This document shows positions 18,103-27,372 of a stretch of DNA of 43,085 bases, in pieces. The DNA comes from an uncultured Saprospiraceae bacterium (GTDB lineage Bacteria > Bacteroidota > Bacteroidia > Chitinophagales > Saprospiraceae). Both the position numbers and the translations under genes were made by a program. The notes beneath the pieces are model-generated. The model did not search any database and had not been told where the DNA came from. It worked only from the letters and a program-made list of their open reading frames with translations. Position 1 is the first letter of the stretch. Every line of letters begins with the position of its first letter. Location: positions 1 to 43,085 of the forward strand of contig CAJQQY010000048.1 of the NCBI GenBank assembly GCA_905480595.1, read 5' to 3'.

Positions 18103-18858
18103 ATGAAATTCCAACCACGTTTTATAACGCTATCACTAATGCTTTTACTTTTTAGTTGCTGCTTGCTAGTTTTAAGTTGTGCGACGAAGAAGACACCTGA
18201 CACTCCTTCTCCACCAAAAACAACTACTACCGTTGTTAACCCAGGCAACAACCTCCCTGTTGCAGATTGTATTGATCGGACTAAAATAAATCCGAACCAA
18301 GCTTGTACTCGTGAGTATCGACCTGTTTGTGGCTGTAATGGAAAAACTTACTCTAATGCTTGTGAAGCAAAGAAACAAGGTGTGACTAAATATACGAATG
18401 GGAAATGTAACGATGGATGTATCGATCAAACGAAAATCAATACAGAATTTGCTTGCATGCAAGTTTACGCACCAGTTTGTGCTTGCAATGGAAAAACTTA
18501 TGCTAATGAATGCATGGCTGAAATGGCAGGTGTTTTAAAATTTGTTCCTGGAAAATGTGAAGATTGTATCGATCAATCGAAGATCAATCCTGATCAACCT
18601 TGTCCAGAAAATTGGGATCCAATTTGTGGTTGCAATGGCAAAACTTATGGCAATGAATGTGAAGCAAAAAAAGCAGGAGTTAAAACTTGGAGAAAAGGAG
18701 AATGTGATACTTGTATTGATTTGAATAAGGTTAACCCAGACCGTGGATGTCCTGAAAATTGGGATCCAATTTGTGGTTGCGATGGGAAAACTTATGGCAA
18801 TGAATGTGAGGCTGAAAAGGCAGGTGTGAAGACTTGGAAAAAAGGGAAATGTAATTAA
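18103..18858 (+). CDS. Lipoprotein with four Kazal-type protease inhibitor domains
   Basis: A 251-aa protein. A type II signal peptide ends in lipobox LVLSC (lipidated C26), and a Pro/Thr-rich linker (30-52) follows. Four Kazal-like domains start at C56, C106, C155 and C204, each with CxxxxxxxC-G/A-C-x-GKTYxNxC. They are of the bacterial 'CGC' type: the classical fifth Cys is absent and an extra Cys sits two residues after the third. By analogy with ovomucoid, the P1 contact residue is two after the second Cys: R70, Q120, E169 and E218. Domains 3 and 4 are nearly identical, so recently duplicated. The protein should sit on the outer or periplasmic face of a membrane and inhibit serine proteases. 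It follows a subtilisin gene by 52 bp, so it may restrain that enzyme or block foreign proteases. Confidence 0.92.
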   Translation: MKFQPRFITLSLMLLLFSCCLLVLSCATKKTPDTPSPPKTTTTVVNPGNNLPVADCIDRTKINPNQACTREYRPVCGCNGKTYSNACEAKKQGVTKYTNGKCNDGCIDQTKINTEFACMQVYAPVCACNGKTYANECMAEMAGVLKFVPGKCEDCIDQSKINPDQPCPENWDPICGCNGKTYGNECEAKKAGVKTWRKGECDTCIDLNKVNPDRGCPENWDPICGCDGKTYGNECEAEKAGVKTWKKGKCN

Positions 18859-18908
18859 TCAAAGGTTTGACATTTCACTATTTCTCATTAATTAATTTGA
18901 CTTCAAAT

Positions 18909-18947
18909 AAAAAACCTTCCAGCGAAATTCGTTGGAAGGTTTTTTTA
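18909..18947. terminator. Bidirectional intrinsic terminator
   Basis: AAAAAACCTTCCAGCG pairs with CGTTGGAAGGTTTTTT (one G-T wobble, 5-nt loop). It has T-tracts on both strands and lies between the convergent Kazal lipoprotein and SprB-repeat genes. Confidence 0.92.
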
Positions 18948-18965
18948 TTTGAAATTATAATTTGC

Positions 18966-21900
18966 TTATTTTATCAGAGTAGTTTGTCCTTTGAAAACTT
19001 GCGTCTCACCATCTTCAAATTCAGCTTCGACATACCAAACAAAAACTCCTGGATTCATTTCTTTTCCATCAAAAGTTCCATCCCAACCTCCATCAGTTGT
19101 TCCACTTGCACTATTGACAGGGAACTCATTAGTTTCAAAAACTAATTCTCCCCAACGATCATAAACTCGGAATATCTTAATTGTAGTTCCTTCTCTTCCA
19201 TGAACTAATAATAAGTCATTCATATTTCCATCACCATTTGGTGAAAACCCAGTAGGCACTAATACTTCTCTGAATTTTTTCACAAAAATTGTAATTACAT
19301 CAGAGGCTGTACATCCATTTTCATCAATAACCGTTAATTGGAACGATGTCTGAGTACTTAAGCTATCAATTTTAGGTTCTCGACAATCTAAACAGCTAAT
19401 ATATGCATTATTCTCAGGTGTCCATCTGTATTCTAAATCACCTACTGTATTAAATATTTCAGGAATCAACCATACTCCTTGACCATAAATAATAGTTGTA
19501 TCAGGTCCTAAATCAACTACCACTTCAGCAGGTTCAGCAATCCATACAGGAGGAACTAAAGTTGTACATCCATTTCCATCCATTACAGTTACATTTGTAT
19601 ATTCTCCAGCTGTCAAACCGATTTGAGTAGGCGAACCATTAAAGTTGACTCCATCTACACTATAAGTATATGGTGGAGTACCTCCATTTGGGAAAAGGTG
19701 AATTTGTCCATCAAAACCTCCGTAACAAACTACATCATCAGAATCAGCAGTTGCTAAAAGTGGAGCATCTGGTTGATCTATTATGACTGATTCAGTAATA
19801 GAACAACCATTTGGATCGATAATATTGATCGTATATTCACCGGCCTCTAGGTCAAATAAATCTTCATCTGAAGAAGTAAATCCATTCGGGCCAATCCAAC
19901 TTACATTATAAGTTCCTACAGCACCTCCACTAATCGTTAGATCTATTTCCCCCTCTGTTCCGTTGAAACATGCTATTTCATTATTTGTAAATGAAATTTC
20001 TAAAAGAGCTGGTTCATTAATGGAATAGGTGGCAAAAGCTTGGCACAAATTCTCATCAGTTACAGTCAAAGTATAAGTTCCAACTGCCAAGTTCGTAATG
20101 TCTTGTGAAGCATCACTATTACTCCATGAATAAGTGTAGTTTCCTGTTCCTCCAGTTACATTTACATCTATTTCTCCAGAATTATTTCCATTACAACCTA
20201 CGTTAATAATATTATTTTCAGTAATAATTAATTCATCAGGTTGAGTTATTTCTACTGATTCAACAATAGTACAACCATTATAATCAGTTACAGTAACTGA
20301 ATAATTATTAGCAGTTAATCCATTGGCGAATTGTGTCGTTTGCGCATTTCCATCATTCCATAAATAAGTATAATTACTTGCGCCTCCACTTGCAATTGCA
20401 GATGCACTTCCGCTATTTCCTTCAAAACAATCTACATCAATACCATCAACAGAAAGCGTTAATTCCGTTGGAGAACCAATTGTAATTTGATCTACAACCG
20501 TGCACCCATTTCCATCAGTTACTGTTACAAAATAAGGAGTTGCTTGAGCGACTAAACCATCAGCAGTTGCTGTAGACTGGTTACTTCCATCACTCCATAG
20601 ATAGGTGTAATCTAATGTCCCACCATCTGGAACAACGGTACTATTTCCATTTGCATCTCCAAAACAAGAAGCATCATTTCCTGAAATAGAAGTGGTTAAT
20701 ATAGTTGGTTCCGTTACTTCAATTTCAATCGTTTCAGTACACATATTTGCATCAGTTACTGTAACTATATAAGTTCCAGCCTCTAAATCAATTGCAGTCG
20801 CCGTAATTTGATTATTTGCATTGGCATCCCATAAATAGGTAAAACCACCTGCTCCATTCGAAGGATTAACAGTAGCTGTCCCCGTATTATTTCCATTACA
20901 ATCAACTGCTGAAAAATCAGAATCTAAAACTATCGCATCTGGTGAAGTCAATAAAATACTATCCGTTGCAGTACATCCATTCACATCTTCTACAGTTACA
21001 TAAACCCAACCAACAGCTAAATCTGTTACTGTCGAGTTAGTTGAATTTGTTCCATTACTCCATTGATACATAAATCCTCCTGCACCTCCTGAAGTGACAG
21101 TTACGGTTGCATCACCATCATTTCCATTTCCACAATTTACATCAGTAGATGCCATGGATAAAAAGATTTCTTCTGGAGCAAAAACTTCTACTTCTAACAC
21201 TTCAAAACAATTATTCAAATCTGTAATTGTTACGAAATGTATCCCAGAAGGTAATCCAGAATGCATACTTCCATTTCCACCTGCAACACTCCAATCAAAA
21301 GTATATCCTTCTGCCAAATTCGGATCCGGTGTTCCGCCCGATGCAGTTACGGTTACTTGTCCATCTGCTGAATCAAAACATAATGCAGGTGTACTATTAA
21401 AACCTGCTACTATTTCATTAGGTGAATCAACATCAACAGTCGTTGAAGCTGTACATCCTAATTGATCGGTTACAACAACTGTGTAAGTTCCAACTGTCAA
21501 ACCAACTGCTGTTTGGGTAGTTTGATTTCCTAAAACTTGCCATGCATAAGTATATCCTCCTGCGCCACCTGATGGTTCAACTGTTGCTGTTCCATCTTGT
21601 ACTCCATTACAGGAAGCAAGAGTTGATGAAGTTAATGAAATATCTAGTTCATCATGTTCTTCCATTGTTACAGAAGCGGAAGCAGTACACCCATTTGCAT
21701 CAGTAACCAATACTGTATAAGTCTGAGCACTTAAATTATTTGCAACTGCATCATCTTGCATATCACTCCATAGATAAGTGTAATCTCCATTTGGTAAAGG
21801 TGTTCCTCCGACTGGAGTTGCAATGGCATTTCCATCTGTACCAGCAAAACAATTTATTGAATCCGCAGCAATTGAAACAGTCAACACATCTGGTTGTGTA

Positions 21901-24503
21901 ATTTCTAAAGTATCAAAAGTTACACAACCATTCACATCAGTTATCGTCACATAATTTTCTCCTAAAACTAATCCTGAAGCAATCGAATCTGTTGATCCAT
22001 TACTCCATAAATAATTATAAGGATATGTTCCTCCAGCTATAGTCACCGTTCCTTCTCCATCTGACAAACCAGTACAACTAATATTATCAATCACCGCCTC
22101 AACTGTTGCCAATGAATCTGGCTCTTCAATTGTAAAATCAATTCCCACCGAACAGTTTACATTATCAATCACCAAAACAGTATAATTTCCGGCAGGTAAA
22201 TCTGTTAAAATTCCATCTGCATCTATCGTCCCATTCAATGAATAAGTAAATGGTGGATTTGCTCCTGTTCCAGTTATTGTTGCTGTACCAAGACTTTGCC
22301 CATAACAATCATTATTAATCACATCCGTAATCAGTCCTGATGGTGCTGGACAATCAGGCGTCATACAAGTTTGAGTTCCAATTTCTCCATTACAGTCTGC
22401 TATTCCTTGTACTTCAATCGTAACTGTTTGATTTAATGCCAAACCAGAAACAGTATGTGATAAGATTCCATTAGCTGGAACCCAACCTGTACCATTTACA
22501 TTTACTTGATAACCACCAGTTGCTCCTCCGACATCATTCCAAGTAAAAGTAATGGAGTTAGCTGTGATCGTTCCACAATCTACCATTGGTGCAGGTAAAA
22601 TATCTTCAACAAATATCGTAATCGAATCTTGTGTCGAACAACCGTAAGTATCTGTCACAGTCAATGTATATGTTGTTGTCGTATCAGGCGTTGCCCAAGG
22701 ATCTGGACACTCTGTACAACTCAAACCAGCTGCTGGCGACCAACTATAAGTCAATTGGTAAAGTGGTTCAAAGCAAATCGACCACCCATTCAACTCTCCC
22801 GCAAATCCATTTGAATCATCTAGCGTAAATAATCGCCAAATTCCATTCGTCGGACTATCTCCATCCCATAAATCTTCAAAAATTCCTTCCGGTGTATAAA
22901 CTCCTGTAAAGGGTGCTGCCGATGCAGGCGCTTGATTATTAGGTCCAACATTAATAGGTGTTGTCGAATTTGGAGAAAAACATGTTCCTAAATAATTATC
23001 TCCATTCGCACCATTATCAGTTGTCAACTCAATAAATTGCCCTCCAGGTGAAAACAAAAATATATCTAAATCATCATCCCATTTATGCGTAATACTATCT
23101 ATACAAACCTGTTTTATCACTCCTTCTTGTAGTTGTATTGGAAAAACTCCTGACACAAATATGTCTGAGTAAACTGGAGTGTTGGCAGGTGCAATAGGAT
23201 AGGTGGTTGTATTAGAAAATGCAGGCGGTGTTGGTAGAACTATATCCAAAGTACCATCAATATAAACCGAATCACCTTTACAAATCATGGTGTCTGCAGG
23301 CAATTCCAACTCTGGTAATTCTGCATCTTTTATATAAATCCAAAAAGTATCTCGATTACAAGGGTCAATCTGAACATCAATTCCCAATGAATCTATACTT
23401 TCCATAATTCCATCTTCAATTGGAATAATTGGGAAACAAACAATGCTATCTCCAGCTGGTATAAATAAATCTAGTGGAATTGCTTCGTAATCAACTCCAT
23501 TAATCGCAGAACCTATTAATGTATAATCTATCAATACATCTGACTCAGCTTGATTCGGAAGCTCAAAACAAAGCTCTCCATCCGCACATCCTTCTACCAA
23601 GGTTCCATCCAAACTTACCGTAGAAGCAGTTACTTCTAATTTTCCAGTTCCAAAACTTTTCGCTTCCAAAAATACAGCCGTATCAAAAGCACTATCTCCA
23701 GCATCAGCCACAGCTAATTTAATAGTATAAGTTTCACAAGGGATAACAACTGCTTGTGCTGTGAATACATCTAAGTATCCATCATATTGCAAATTTTGAC
23801 CACCTGCATTACTATTGTAATAAGTAGCATAATCAAAGTTACATCCTGCTCCAGGATTCACTCCTTGATCGTTTACATTATTAATTGTTACTGGATTAGT
23901 CGTAAAAGTAAAACCTGTTGGATCTGCTGGGTCAGGAATTAAGGCAATATTTTCTGTAGTATAATTTCCTCCATTTGGATTTGGACCAGTAATAAAAAAT
24001 CCAAAAACATCATTAAAACCAGAACAAGCATATTCTGGATATTCCTCTGATGCAAAAACATATCTAAACCTCAAGGTATCATTTACTGGTACAAAAGTAA
24101 TTGAGTAGGTTGCCACATCATTCAATCCAGAAGTTGTCAACTGAGCCAACTCAGGACAAGTTGCATTACTCACAACTGGCCCTTGCGAATTACTCCCTGC
24201 ATCATTTGGTCCAAGTGCCCCAATGGCATGACCTGAAGCCATCACTATTCCCCTTTCCAATCCTATATCTCCTAATCCATTTTGGAAATAACCAACCGAA
24301 GCATCATCACCATTATAAGTGATATTTGATACTTCTACTCCATCACCAAGAAATACATTTTGAATTAAATTTTGTGGAGTCCAAGGGTTTTGGTTTCCTC
24401 CTGATACTTCTATCTGAGCTTGCATGGAACAAGTCAATAATAGAAACCCTAATATTTGAAAAAAGGAAATAAACGGTTCCCGAAAACAGTTAGATTTTTT
24501 CAT
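18966..24503 (-). CDS. Giant SprB-repeat adhesin with gliding-type (type B) C-terminal domain
   Basis: The protein is 1845 aa from the ATG at 24503, chosen because MKKSNCFREPFISFFQILGFLLLTCSMQAQ is a clean signal peptide. An in-frame ATG at 24593 would add 30 residues. In order it has a choice-of-anchor L domain (about 35-300: LGDIGLERGIVMASG, YVFASEEYPEY), a beta-rich domain, a proprotein-convertase P-like domain (WDDDLDIFLFSPGG...LNGWSICFEP), a PKD-like segment and an Fn3-like module. Twelve SprB-type repeats of 75-80 aa follow (each CxGxxDGxxxV...YTYLWSNG...GxYxVTVTDxNGC). The end is a PKD-like module and a gliding motility-associated C-terminal domain (VPTGFSPNGDGNMND...DRWGELVF...GVFVWYVEAEF). 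By family it is exported by T9SS and acts as a surface adhesin, possibly for gliding. No gld or spr machinery gene is nearby. Confidence 0.93.
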   Translation of the reverse strand: MKKSNCFREPFISFFQILGFLLLTCSMQAQIEVSGGNQNPWTPQNLIQNVFLGDGVEVSNITYNGDDASVGYFQNGLGDIGLERGIVMASGHAIGALGPNDAGSNSQGPVVSNATCPELAQLTTSGLNDVATYSITFVPVNDTLRFRYVFASEEYPEYACSGFNDVFGFFITGPNPNGGNYTTENIALIPDPADPTGFTFTTNPVTINNVNDQGVNPGAGCNFDYATYYNSNAGGQNLQYDGYLDVFTAQAVVIPCETYTIKLAVADAGDSAFDTAVFLEAKSFGTGKLEVTASTVSLDGTLVEGCADGELCFELPNQAESDVLIDYTLIGSAINGVDYEAIPLDLFIPAGDSIVCFPIIPIEDGIMESIDSLGIDVQIDPCNRDTFWIYIKDAELPELELPADTMICKGDSVYIDGTLDIVLPTPPAFSNTTTYPIAPANTPVYSDIFVSGVFPIQLQEGVIKQVCIDSITHKWDDDLDIFLFSPGGQFIELTTDNGANGDNYLGTCFSPNSTTPINVGPNNQAPASAAPFTGVYTPEGIFEDLWDGDSPTNGIWRLFTLDDSNGFAGELNGWSICFEPLYQLTYSWSPAAGLSCTECPDPWATPDTTTTYTLTVTDTYGCSTQDSITIFVEDILPAPMVDCGTITANSITFTWNDVGGATGGYQVNVNGTGWVPANGILSHTVSGLALNQTVTIEVQGIADCNGEIGTQTCMTPDCPAPSGLITDVINNDCYGQSLGTATITGTGANPPFTYSLNGTIDADGILTDLPAGNYTVLVIDNVNCSVGIDFTIEEPDSLATVEAVIDNISCTGLSDGEGTVTIAGGTYPYNYLWSNGSTDSIASGLVLGENYVTITDVNGCVTFDTLEITQPDVLTVSIAADSINCFAGTDGNAIATPVGGTPLPNGDYTYLWSDMQDDAVANNLSAQTYTVLVTDANGCTASASVTMEEHDELDISLTSSTLASCNGVQDGTATVEPSGGAGGYTYAWQVLGNQTTQTAVGLTVGTYTVVVTDQLGCTASTTVDVDSPNEIVAGFNSTPALCFDSADGQVTVTASGGTPDPNLAEGYTFDWSVAGGNGSMHSGLPSGIHFVTITDLNNCFEVLEVEVFAPEEIFLSMASTDVNCGNGNDGDATVTVTSGGAGGFMYQWSNGTNSTNSTVTDLAVGWVYVTVEDVNGCTATDSILLTSPDAIVLDSDFSAVDCNGNNTGTATVNPSNGAGGFTYLWDANANNQITATAIDLEAGTYIVTVTDANMCTETIEIEVTEPTILTTSISGNDASCFGDANGNSTVVPDGGTLDYTYLWSDGSNQSTATADGLVAQATPYFVTVTDGNGCTVVDQITIGSPTELTLSVDGIDVDCFEGNSGSASAIASGGASNYTYLWNDGNAQTTQFANGLTANNYSVTVTDYNGCTIVESVEITQPDELIITENNIINVGCNGNNSGEIDVNVTGGTGNYTYSWSNSDASQDITNLAVGTYTLTVTDENLCQAFATYSINEPALLEISFTNNEIACFNGTEGEIDLTISGGAVGTYNVSWIGPNGFTSSDEDLFDLEAGEYTINIIDPNGCSITESVIIDQPDAPLLATADSDDVVCYGGFDGQIHLFPNGGTPPYTYSVDGVNFNGSPTQIGLTAGEYTNVTVMDGNGCTTLVPPVWIAEPAEVVVDLGPDTTIIYGQGVWLIPEIFNTVGDLEYRWTPENNAYISCLDCREPKIDSLSTQTSFQLTVIDENGCTASDVITIFVKKFREVLVPTGFSPNGDGNMNDLLLVHGREGTTIKIFRVYDRWGELVFETNEFPVNSASGTTDGGWDGTFDGKEMNPGVFVWYVEAEFEDGETQVFKGQTTLIK
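19527..22347 (-). repeat. Array of 12 SprB-type repeats inside the adhesin gene
   Basis: Twelve tandem units of about 75-80 codons encode YxWSNG...VTVTDxNGC modules. They are diverged at both DNA and protein level, so recent expansion is not evident. Confidence 0.85.
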
Positions 24504-24860
24504 GTTAAAAATTTGAAACATTGTGCTGGTCAAAATTGGTAAAAAACAATTCATAAAAATACAAGAATCAACTCCCTTTTTCGATTTATTCATCCTAAAA
24601 AAATGCTCTAAATTTGACGAAATAGAACGAAGTCATTAAATATTCTTCGATTTCATTCGATAAACTGGTAATTCATGAAAATTTTAGGCGTTTTCTAAAG
24701 TCAAAAAAGCTAAAATTGGCTGTAAATTTATTCTAATTTAGAATAAACTTAAGATAATCTAAAAGCAATTTATGCTGTCTTGGATTTTAAATTTGATGAG
24801 GAAAAAATAAGAAATGAAAAAGATCTGACATTTCGAAAATGAAATACTATTTTTAATAAT
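24504..24860. other. 357-bp divergent intergenic region
   Basis: AT-rich sequence between the adhesin (leftward) and a small membrane protein (rightward). I see no RNA gene, strong hairpin or full promoter match. The first 90 bp could be coding if the adhesin starts at the upstream ATG at 24593. Confidence 0.35.
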
Positions 24861-25205
24861 ATGAAAAAAGAAGACGATTCAATTCTGGACAATGATAACT
24901 TTTGGAAAATAAAAGACCTCACCAATCAGCAATTAACTGGTCTAATTCAGTCAAAAGTGAGATATCCAAACTATATTTCATCAAGAATAGAGACTGAAAT
25001 CGCAAGAAGAAATCTATCAAAAATTGAGTTATTCAACCAAACTTTACTCCAAGAAAAGAAATACACCCTTAAAGAAAACTTCCACCTTTTTTGGAAAAAA
25101 AACAAACTCATCCTAATCATTTTAATCCTAATCTCACCTTTCCCATTCGGCTCATTGATCATAATTTTATCCATTTATTTTTCTCTAAAACATTTTTCAA
25201 TGTAA
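24861..25205 (+). CDS. Small membrane protein of unknown function
   Basis: A 114-aa protein with a charged N-terminal helical part (KIKDLTNQQLTGLIQSK, RIETEIARRNLSKIELF) of about 75 residues. A hydrophobic C-terminus (LILIILILISPFPFGSLIIILSIYFSL) has room for two short transmembrane helices. The N-terminus is probably cytoplasmic, as judged by the basic KENFHLFWKKNK just before the membrane segment. No family is recognised. It is convergent with the lipoprotein gene (27-bp gap). The starting ATG has no obvious promoter match. Confidence 0.6.
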   Translation: MKKEDDSILDNDNFWKIKDLTNQQLTGLIQSKVRYPNYISSRIETEIARRNLSKIELFNQTLLQEKKYTLKENFHLFWKKNKLILIILILISPFPFGSLIIILSIYFSLKHFSM

Positions 25206-25232
25206 TGCTGAGCCACACTTAGCGATCTCTGC

Positions 25233-25808
25233 TCAAAACACAACCACTTCTCGCTCCAACAACAAAGAATCATAATAAAAATATTCAAACCTCAGTTTCC
25301 CTTTTTCTTCAGGATAAAACGACTTCAACATCTCCTCAAACTCACTTTTAGGTTTCCCCACTCCTTTTAATTCCTGTTGATAAGTCCGAATTTGATAATG
25401 ATTATTCGCTACTTTATCCATATTCATTCTCGAAAATTGAGCACCTTTCCTAGCTTTCAAAACCATCAAATAATAAAATCCATTCCCCAACTCTACCGAA
25501 TCGGGCATCAATATATCCAAAGGAACAGCTGGAAAAGTCGTATTCGCATCAAGATCTTTTTTAGCAATCTGATTAATTCTAATTCGATTGGTAAATAAAG
25601 TATCAGGAATTCCTCGATCATTTTTTCTTGAAAAAATTCTCTTCCCAAATTGCAAGGAAGGTTGAGTATCAAAAGGAAAGATGGTAGAATACATCGAGTC
25701 CGAACTACCTTTTTCAAGTGGTCGAACCATTAAGCGTTTTGGCCTTTTATCACAAGCCAAAAACAGACAGGTCATGAAAATAAAACTAAAAGCACTCAAT
25801 TTCATCAC
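25233..25808 (-). CDS. Predicted lipoprotein of unknown function
   Basis: A 191-aa protein with a type II signal peptide, MMKLSAFSFIFMTCLFLAC, whose lipobox LFLAC predicts lipidation at C19 (C18 if translation begins at the second ATG, 25805). The mature part is mixed alpha/beta and basic, with no repeat or catalytic motif I recognise. It includes a tract YYLMVLKARKGAQFSRMNMDK and ends in YYDSLLLEREVVVF. It is transcribed leftward, away from the MITE-like hairpin that begins 36 bp upstream of the start codon, so that element lies in or next to its promoter. Confidence 0.7.
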   Translation of the reverse strand: MMKLSAFSFIFMTCLFLACDKRPKRLMVRPLEKGSSDSMYSTIFPFDTQPSLQFGKRIFSRKNDRGIPDTLFTNRIRINQIAKKDLDANTTFPAVPLDILMPDSVELGNGFYYLMVLKARKGAQFSRMNMDKVANNHYQIRTYQQELKGVGKPKSEFEEMLKSFYPEEKGKLRFEYFYYDSLLLEREVVVF

Positions 25809-25843
25809 AACATTTTTTGTTCGGTTATTTTAAAAAACGTGCT

Positions 25844-26005
25844 AAGTGCGAGAGTAAGATCAATTGTAGATTTTTAGGTGCGAGATTTTTCCGATAGTTT
25901 TTCTTTTAAAATAATTACACCCTTCTGGGTGGAATTATTTTTTAAGGAAAAATAGTGGAAAAAGATGTACTTAAAAAATACAATTGATCTTACTCTCGCA
26001 CTTTA
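25844..26005. mobile_element. MITE-like hairpin element (~162 bp) with possible 5-bp target duplication
   Basis: Terminal inverted repeats of 25 bp are perfect: 25844-25868 (begins AAGTGCGAGAGTAAG) against 25979-26003. The interior also pairs imperfectly: around 25899-25923 with 25926-25951, closing at ACACCC-TTCT-GGGTGG. The whole element could therefore fold end to end. GTGCT stands directly outside both ends (25839-25843 and 26006-26010) in direct orientation, consistent with a target-site duplication. There is no ORF inside. A non-autonomous transposon is the favoured reading; a structured RNA is the alternative. Confidence 0.65.
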
Positions 26006-26255
26006 GTGCTTGAACTCGTTGGTTCTAAATAAGAAAGGCTCCATTTATGGAGATGCAAGGAATTGAGAATTTGGTGCATTTTAAATTAAGTATCGGAACC
26101 TTATACTTGACTTCCAGCAATTTTTAGTCATTCAAATACCTATTATTTCAAATATTATTTATTTTAATTTGATAAATCGAAATAAATGAATATCCAAATT
26201 TTTCGAATGGCTAAATTTTGCTTAAAATTGCACTCATTTTAAAATACCACCAACC

Positions 26256-27293
26256 ATGATAAATTTTTCCAATATCGTTCTAGAAAAAATGGCTATCCAC
26301 AAAGTTGGGAATAAGTCAAAAGCTGAAAAGAATTTCTTCTCTGAAGTACTTTATAAACCAAGTGCATCTATTGAGGATAAATTGTTAAAATACTTTTTGT
26401 CGCCTTTCAAAAAATTGGATGAAACATACCAATTTAATGCACCTGAGAATGATACGAACACATTGTTTAATTTGTCAAAGTCATTCTTCGCAACCAAAGA
26501 GAATTTTTTAGAACTTTCTCAACGTATTTCTAGACACCTTTACGATCAATCTAAACATCAAAATATCAAGTCGGGAGAAGTCTTCGTCGTTCATTTTACT
26601 GAATTATTGTACGGAGAGGAAATGGTGGAAGCTATTGGTGTTTTCAAATGTGAGCGAAAAAGTGAGTTCATGCAAGTCAATGATATTGACAGCGAGTTAT
26701 TATTGAATTTCCAAAATGGAATCAATATCGCAAAAATGGACAAAGGAGTTTTATTGCTGAATGTTGAGCAAGAAGATGGCTTCCGAGTATTAAGCATTGA
26801 CAATAATTATTATGATACATCTTATTGGTTATTGGACTTCTTAGATGTAGTTCATGTTCAAGATGACTTTTTCCATACGAGCAATTACCTTGACATGGTG
26901 GACAATTTCACCAAAGAAGTTTTGGCTCCTAAAATGGACAAAGCAGAACAAATTCAATTTATGAATGATTCTGTTGACTATTTTGCGAAGCATGAGACTT
27001 TTAATTTCGATGAATTTGCAACTGAAATTGCTCCTGAACCAGAAGTAGTTGCTGAACTTAGAAATTATAGAAATGACTTTGCTCTTAACGATGTCGAAGC
27101 ATTTTCTATCGCTCCAGCAGCTATCAACAACGCAAAACGAAAAATCAAAAATAATATCAAACTCGACAACGGAGTTTCGATAAAAATGAATTTCACCAAT
27201 CCTGAAGAGTCAAAAGAATTAGTGGAAAGAGGTTTTGACGAGGACAAAGGGATGTACTTTTACAAAGTTTTTTTCAACGAAGAAATGGAGTAA
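26256..27293 (+). CDS. 37-kDa nucleoid-associated protein family (NdpA/YejK-like)
   Basis: A 345-aa cytoplasmic protein that begins with the family signature MINFSNIVLEKMAIHKVGNKSK. It continues with the domain seen in nucleoid-associated NA37 proteins (LFNLSKSFFATKENFLELSQRISRHLYDQS; VFVVHFTELLYGEEMVEAIGVFKCE; a C-terminal part ending in KGMYFYKVFFNEEME). The length matches the family. Members bind DNA and nucleoid in E. coli, but the molecular role is poorly defined. In some genomes these genes occur in accessory islands. Here it is transcribed alone, and an imperfect -7 box (TAAATTTTG) lies about 40 nt upstream of the ATG. Confidence 0.85.
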   Translation: MINFSNIVLEKMAIHKVGNKSKAEKNFFSEVLYKPSASIEDKLLKYFLSPFKKLDETYQFNAPENDTNTLFNLSKSFFATKENFLELSQRISRHLYDQSKHQNIKSGEVFVVHFTELLYGEEMVEAIGVFKCERKSEFMQVNDIDSELLLNFQNGINIAKMDKGVLLLNVEQEDGFRVLSIDNNYYDTSYWLLDFLDVVHVQDDFFHTSNYLDMVDNFTKEVLAPKMDKAEQIQFMNDSVDYFAKHETFNFDEFATEIAPEPEVVAELRNYRNDFALNDVEAFSIAPAAINNAKRKIKNNIKLDNGVSIKMNFTNPEESKELVERGFDEDKGMYFYKVFFNEEME

Positions 27294-27295
27294 AA

Positions 27296-27372
27296 TTAAT
27301 GGTGACCTGTTTAATAATGAATGGTTAATACCGCTTGGTGTTAACCATTCTTCGTTAACAGGTCACCGTTAT
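27296..27372. repeat. Long bulged inverted repeat filling a convergent gap
   Basis: GGTGACCTGTTTAA (27301-27314) pairs with TTAACAGGTCACC (27354-27366). An inner stem AATGGTTAA / TTAACCATT adds to it. It fills the space between the nucleoid-protein gene and mgsA. There is no T-tract on either strand, so it is not a textbook terminator, though it may still end transcription. Confidence 0.6.

Noticed and set aside
21094-21465. 123-codon open frame antisense to the SprB repeats
   Set aside because: It is a shadow of the repetitive coding strand, with no independent start context or family match.
19527-22347. Long regular repeat array considered as CRISPR or satellite DNA
   Set aside because: The period is about 230 bp, coding and diverged. 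It encodes SprB modules.
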